From positions 620,001 to 684,000 of the forward strand of contig CAWJEJ010000004.1 in the NCBI GenBank assembly GCA_963841855.1: DNA of 64,000 nucleotides. The letters are read 5' to 3'. The position numbers and the translations under genes were made by a program. The notes under the pieces are model-generated. The model saw nothing but the letters and a program-made list of their open reading frames with translations, searched no databases and was not told where the DNA came from. Source of the stretch: CAXBBB01 sp963841855 (GTDB lineage Bacteria > Bacteroidota > Rhodothermia > Rhodothermales > BA12). Positions 60,357-64,000 of the stretch are shown here, one piece after another (the first letter of the stretch is position 1; each line of letters begins with the position of its first letter).

Positions 60357-61802
60357 ATGTCCATGTCGACACCCCGCGCCACACCCTCTCGCCCGATCCG
60401 CCTGGGCATCTGGCCCGCCACTGCGCACGCGTCGCACGCGGTTCTCTCCGCCTTGCCCGCGCACTACCACACGGTCCATCTCTCGTCGCCCAGCGATGCG
60501 CGCGACCTGGATCTGCTCTGGATCGACGGCGTGGCGGGTTGCCCGCGTGACGTGGCGGCGCTGGCGATCGGCCTGCCCACCGTCGTCCGCGTCCTGCCGA
60601 GCGACGTGTGGGGCGAGGGCGTCCTGACCGGCTTCGAGTGGAAGGGCGCCGACCGCGTGATGTTCGACTCGGACGCCCACCAGGCGCTGGTGCGCGAGAT
60701 GCACGCGGGTCTGCTGCCCGGATCGGCGCGGGGCGTCACGCTGCGCCCCGCCGTCGATGTGGTCCAGCGGTCGTGGGACGCCGAGCGTACGGCAGCCTTC
60801 AACGTCGGATGGCGAGGGACGCTTGATGCCGGAGCCGCTGCTCTTCTCTACGAACTGCTGTCCGAGTTGAGCGCGCGCGACGAGCGGTACCAGCTGCACG
60901 TCGCCGGACCGATTGCCGACGTGGCTCAGGCGCGCGCACTCGCTTACCGCGCCGAGCAGACTGGCCTCGACCGCCACCTCCACCTGTACGGTCCGCTCGC
61001 GCCCAGCGAGGAATCCGGGTTTTACGCGCAGTGCAGCCACGTCGTCGTGACGGACGTGCTCGGCGGTCATCCCGACTGTGCACTCCAGGCGCTCGCCTCG
61101 GGCGCCCGCGCCGTCGTCCGCGACTACGACGGAAGCCGGTCGATTTTCCCTGCTGACCTGCTCTGGAATACGGTCGGTCAGGCAACTGACCAGATCGCCG
61201 ACGCGGCGGGCTACGCGCCTGCCGCCTACCGCGCGTTTGCGTCGGATCACTACGACCGCTCGACCCAGATCGCCCAGGTGACCGGCCTGCTCGACCGCTT
61301 GTTCGCCGACGCCGACGCCGGCCGCGCCTCGCTCCTCTTCGCCGACGCTCCGACGCACGTGGGTGCCGACGCCCGCGCGCGCTACGCCGACGCCGTCGCC
61401 CACGCCCAAGAGGGACGCACCGACCGCGCGTCGGACCTGATGGATGGACTGGACATCGCGGCTCTCGCAGACGGCGAGCAGCTGGGAGCGCACCTGATGG
61501 GCCTGCAACTCGCCCTGGCCACCGATGCGACCGACCGCGCGCTGGCCCATGCCGACGCCGCCACCGATCTGGCGCCCGACGAACCGCTCGCTCTCAACCT
61601 GGCGGGGCGCGCGCTGTGGTCGGCCGGGCACGACCGCGCCGGGCTCGAACTGCTGATCGCCGCCGCCGAGCGGTCCGCCCTTCCCTCCGCCCTGCCGTTC
61701 GACAGCGACCAGATCCGCCGCGACGCCTCGGACGCCGCCCGCGCGATGGGCCTGCCCGACGTAGCCGTCCTCTTCGCCGACGCCGACTCCGTGCTCGCAT
61801 AA
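60357..61802 (+). CDS. Glycosyltransferase-like protein with C-terminal TPR-like region
   Basis: 481 residues. The N-terminal two thirds have a degenerate GT-B/GT4 arrangement: LGIWPATAHASHAVLSALP, VGWRGTLDAGAAALLYELLSEL, LHVAGPIADVAQARALA, LYGPLAPSEESGFYAQCSHVVVTDVLGGHPDCALQALASGARAVV. The last 150 residues are Ala-rich helical repeats resembling TPR. The start may be ATG 60357 or 60363. It lies between fliS and flagellin, so it is a candidate flagellin-modifying enzyme. Specificity unknown. Confidence 0.65.
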   Translation: MSMSTPRATPSRPIRLGIWPATAHASHAVLSALPAHYHTVHLSSPSDARDLDLLWIDGVAGCPRDVAALAIGLPTVVRVLPSDVWGEGVLTGFEWKGADRVMFDSDAHQALVREMHAGLLPGSARGVTLRPAVDVVQRSWDAERTAAFNVGWRGTLDAGAAALLYELLSELSARDERYQLHVAGPIADVAQARALAYRAEQTGLDRHLHLYGPLAPSEESGFYAQCSHVVVTDVLGGHPDCALQALASGARAVVRDYDGSRSIFPADLLWNTVGQATDQIADAAGYAPAAYRAFASDHYDRSTQIAQVTGLLDRLFADADAGRASLLFADAPTHVGADARARYADAVAHAQEGRTDRASDLMDGLDIAALADGEQLGAHLMGLQLALATDATDRALAHADAATDLAPDEPLALNLAGRALWSAGHDRAGLELLIAAAERSALPSALPFDSDQIRRDASDAARAMGLPDVAVLFADADSVLA

Positions 61803-61810
61803 CCCCGTAC

Positions 61811-61830
61811 CGACGGGGCACGCCCCGTCG
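61811..61830 (+). terminator. GC-rich hairpin between the two glycosyltransferase genes
   Basis: CGACGGGGC / GCCCCGTCG, perfect 9-bp stem with a 2-nt loop, 8 nt after the stop at 61802. No U-run. Confidence 0.45.
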
Positions 61831-61905
61831 CTAGCGCCCGCCACGCCGCCACGCCCTACCACGTCCCGCACCGCCGTCACGTGTAACGACGATTCCCAAG
61901 CCGCC

Positions 61906-63093
61906 ATGCCCGCCCCCACCCTATCGCTCTGCATGATCGTCAAGAACGAGTCCGATCTGCTGGAGCGCTGCCTCACCTCGGCGCGCCCGTTCGTAGACGA
62001 GATCGTCGTCGTCGATACGGGCTCGGGCGATGGGACCCAAGTCATCGCCCGGCGGCACGCCGACGTGTACCGAGAGATCGCGTGGCCCGGCTCGTTTTCG
62101 GACGCGCGCAACTTCAGCCTGGATCAGGCGAGCGGATCGCACATCCTCATTCTCGACGGCGACGAGTACATCGACGACGCCGACGCGCCCGCGTGGCAGC
62201 GGCTGCGCGACCAGTCGATGGCCGACGGCGTGGCGGCGGCGCTGCTGCCGGTCCACAACCTGTTCGGGGCCGACAGTCTGCTGCGCAGCGAGCGGATGTG
62301 GCAGGAGCGCGTCTATCGCAACACGCCCGAGATCCGCTACATGGGCAAGGTCCACAATCAGATCGGGCAGGCGATCCAGGCCCACGCCTACCACACCGGC
62401 GGCAGGATCGTAAAAGTCGAGGCGCCGATCACGCACCTGGGCTACGCGCACGGAGCGGACAAAATGCGCGACAAGTACACGCCGCGCCTGGTGCTGCTCC
62501 AGGACGAGATCGACTACGCGCCGAGCGACGTGCACCGCGCGTACTACCTCTACCAACTCGCCACCGTCCACGTCGTCCTGCGCGACTGGGAGCGTGTGCT
62601 GGAGGTCTTCGCCGACCTCGACTACGACGCGCTGATACCGCACAACCGCTTCTACTCGCACATGCTGACGGCCCAGGCGGCGACGCAGCTGGGACGCTCT
62701 GCCTTGGCGCTCGAACACGCCAACGCCATGCTGGGCATCGAACGCGGCGAGCCGATGGCTTACTTCTACGCCGCGATCTCGATGCTCAGCCTGGGCCAGA
62801 TCGCCGACGGCTTCCTGCTCTATACCGAAGCCGTCCGCATTAACCAGAAACGCAAGGGCATGGCCCGCTTCAACCTCAACTCGGGGCCCATGCTCGCCCG
62901 CACCGCCCTGCTCTGCCGACGCGCCGGGCTGGCTGGTCCCGCGCGCCTGTTCGACCGCTTCGCCAGCGACGACACGCTCGACGGCGGACTGCTGATCGCC
63001 GCGCTCGAAGAGGTGCAGACGCTCGTCGTCCGCAGCGACCCGAACGCCGACCGGCACGCCCGCCAGGCGCCCCAGCTGCGGATGTCGGCGTGA
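61906..63093 (+). CDS. Family 2 glycosyltransferase with TPR-like C-terminus
   Basis: 395 residues. GT-A domain of the WaaE/KdtX-SunS group: LSLCMIVKNESDLLERCL, VDEIVVVDTGSGDGT, DARNFSLDQASGSHILILDGDEY (DxD-type DGD at 84-86), followed by WQERVYRN and GKVHNQI, typical for this family. The C-terminal half contains helical repeats (AYYLYQLATVHVVLRDWERVLEVFADL, LTAQAATQLGRSALALEHANAML). GT2 enzymes of this architecture glycosylate proteins as well as glycans; next to flagellin this suggests filament glycosylation. Confidence 0.85.
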   Translation: MPAPTLSLCMIVKNESDLLERCLTSARPFVDEIVVVDTGSGDGTQVIARRHADVYREIAWPGSFSDARNFSLDQASGSHILILDGDEYIDDADAPAWQRLRDQSMADGVAAALLPVHNLFGADSLLRSERMWQERVYRNTPEIRYMGKVHNQIGQAIQAHAYHTGGRIVKVEAPITHLGYAHGADKMRDKYTPRLVLLQDEIDYAPSDVHRAYYLYQLATVHVVLRDWERVLEVFADLDYDALIPHNRFYSHMLTAQAATQLGRSALALEHANAMLGIERGEPMAYFYAAISMLSLGQIADGFLLYTEAVRINQKRKGMARFNLNSGPMLARTALLCRRAGLAGPARLFDRFASDDTLDGGLLIAALEEVQTLVVRSDPNADRHARQAPQLRMSA

Positions 63094-63102
63094 AGCCTGG
63101 CG

Positions 63103-63144
63103 GCGGAGCGACCGCTTTCAGGAGTTCGATTCCTGCTTCCTCCA
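63103..63144 (+). other. tRNA-Ser-like 3' fragment (possible attachment-site remnant)
   Basis: In order: a class-II variable-arm hairpin GCGG-AGCGA-CCGC (63103-63115), a perfect T-arm CAGGA-GTTCGAT-TCCTG (63119-63135) and an acceptor-like tail CTTCCTCC (63136-63143). No matching 5' half (GGAGGAAG, D-arm, anticodon arm) is found upstream, where the glycosyltransferase gene ends. This is what an integrated or excised element leaves when it duplicates a tRNA 3' end. Chance resemblance is possible because only about 40 nt are involved. Confidence 0.45.
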
Positions 63145-63145
63145 C

Positions 63146-63180
63146 TGTCATTCCTGGAAGGCAGAAATCCACAACCGCCA
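63146..63180. repeat. Dispersed repeat, copy 2 (inverted relative to 56987)
   Basis: TGTCATTCCTGGAAGGCAG followed by AAATCCACAACCGCC. Aligned with the reverse complement of 56987-57021 it differs at only about five positions, but here the hairpin stem is degraded. Confidence 0.6.
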
Positions 63181-63266
63181 CGAAAGCCCGAACCCTCCAC
63201 GAATCCCTTTCCGGCCAACCTCCGATACAAATCCGATTGACCGCTGTGGATCGCGAATCAAGCTGT

Positions 63267-63316
63267 CCCCTCCTGTTGGAGGAGGGGTGCCCGCAAAGCG
63301 GGTGAGGTGGTCCGGC
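63267..63316. repeat. Double-hairpin dispersed repeat
   Basis: CCCCTCCT-GTTGG-AGGAGGGG (63267-63287) directly followed by CCCGC-AAA-GCGGG (63290-63302) and GTGAGGTGGT. This arrangement (CCCCTCC...GGAGGGGTGCCCGC...GCGGG...GGTGGT) is a familiar dispersed element in several bacterial genomes. It lies in the gene-free interval 63094-63615. Confidence 0.55.
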
Positions 63317-63557
63317 GGTTGCGAAAGAGTGCTGCCGGAGTTGGTCTGATCCAGGACATCTATCCCGATCTGCTAAGCAACGTTGACATTAGCCGAGGCG
63401 AAGCGGCTGCGCGTGCGATTGGGCGCTCGGCAAGGCGCTCGAAGCAGCCGATGCGCGCATCGGCGATGCAGAGCAACGCGGCAGAGCGTTCAAGCGCGCC
63501 GCAGAAGCGAGCCAAGCGCAATTGTCAACGTTGCCTAGCCCATAGCCTCCAATGCAA

Positions 63558-63592
63558 ATCGGCCTCCCCCGCGCGCTGCGAGAGAGGCCGAT
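63558..63592 (-). terminator. Flagellin terminator
   Basis: Minus strand ATCGGCCTC / GAGGCCGAT (perfect 9-bp stem) followed by TTTG, 24 nt after the flagellin stop. Confidence 0.7.
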
Positions 63593-63615
63593 GCTGGTTC
63601 GTCAGAGATCGAAGT

Positions 63616-64000
63616 TTATCCGATCAGGCTGAGGATGGACTGCGGGGCGCTGTTGGCCTGCGCGAGGCTGGCCGTGCCGGTCTGCTGCAGGATCTGCGCC
63701 TTGACGATGTTCATCTGCTCCTTGGCGAAGTCGGCGTCCTCGATCCGGCTCCTAGCCGACTCGTAGTTGTTCATGCTCGTCGTCAGGTTGTCCTGCTTGA
63801 AACTCAGCCGCTTCTGACTGTCGCCCAGGCCCGCCAGGCGATCCGAGACCGCGTCGATGGCGCCGTCGATGGCCGTTAGCGTGTCGCCGGCGCTGGCGTT
63901 GGAGGCGACGATCAGGCTTCCCGTCCCGACGCCGAACGCGCCGACACTGGCCGAGCCGATCGTGGCCGTAAACGTGTCACCCGACTCGGAGTTGACCTGG
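63616..64000 (-). CDS. Flagellin, C-terminal part (cut by the window edge)
   Basis: 127 codons to the TAA at 63616-63618; the N-terminus lies beyond the right edge. The D0/D1 C-terminal domain is unmistakable: AIDAVSDRLAGLGDSQKRLSFKQDNL, then MNNYESARSRIEDADFAKEQMNIVKAQILQQTGTASLAQANSAPQSILSLIG, with the conserved RIEDxDFAxE and LxQANxxPQ.xLxL pattern. It forms the filament, with FliS as its chaperone and FliD as cap. Followed by a clear terminator. Confidence 0.95.
   Translation of the reverse strand, partial: QVNSESGDTFTATIGSASVGAFGVGTGSLIVASNASAGDTLTAIDGAIDAVSDRLAGLGDSQKRLSFKQDNLTTSMNNYESARSRIEDADFAKEQMNIVKAQILQQTGTASLAQANSAPQSILSLIG

Noticed and set aside
59610..62111. An 833-codon minus-strand frame across the first glycosyltransferase
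   Set aside because: It runs through the sense glycosyltransferase and the start of the GT2 gene and contains no domain; it overlaps fliS in a different frame.

Overview
The window comes from a GC-rich bacterium, most likely of the Bacteroidota/Rhodothermota (Rhodothermia-like) lineage. Three secreted proteins (6393-8912, 29639-31900, 52539-54203) end in what look like type IX secretion (Por) C-terminal sorting domains. A TAnYTTG / TAnnTTTG promoter element of the Bacteroidota -7 type recurs just upstream of start codons. The outer-membrane, lipoprotein and c-type cytochrome genes show a Gram-negative envelope. Unusually for such a group, the right end carries flagellar filament genes (flagellin, fliD, fliS, a fliT-like gene and a flgM-like gene). 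These are family and motif inferences; no database search was possible.

Layout. 1-630: a HigA-type antitoxin cut by the window edge, next to a dead 5' remnant of purB (adenylosuccinate lyase) that still has a promoter-like element. 630-3294: a sugar-nucleotide epimerase, moaC and floA. 3300-5560: four tandem, same-strand small gene units, including a ParD/RelE-like toxin-antitoxin pair, punctuated by three similar imperfectly palindromic repeats of about 120 bp. This looks like a cluster of integron attC sites without an integrase. 5560-6392: low-information sequence. 6393-39498: a mostly housekeeping and envelope region. It holds a CotH-like secreted protein, a GH113-like glycosidase, LD-carboxypeptidase, a trans-sulfuration enzyme, sppA, gpmI, nth with an extra C-terminal domain, SDRs, cytochrome c, deoxynucleoside kinase, gluconokinase, DUF192, adenosine deaminase, ribD and an S9 peptidase. 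In its middle lies a divergent unit: a secreted DUF4331 protein and a TPR protein on one side, a STAND-type ATPase regulator on the other.

39628-49568: an eight-gene exopolysaccharide locus of the Wzx/Wzy type (SLBB export protein, Wzz, Wzy, Wzx, epimerase, two glycosyltransferases, FkbM methyltransferase). Its Wzz-Wzy-Wzx core is visibly more AT-rich than its flanks. 49746-56870: an outer-membrane barrel protein, a DUF393 protein, a secreted LVIVD-repeat protein, an SDR and a DegP/HtrA protease.

57157-64000: the flagellar filament region on the minus strand, with two sigma-28-like promoters. Two plus-strand glycosyltransferases sit between fliS and flagellin and are candidates for flagellin glycosylation. 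Just before the flagellin terminator lie a tRNA-Ser-like 3' fragment and several hairpin-forming dispersed repeats, which suggests an old integration boundary.
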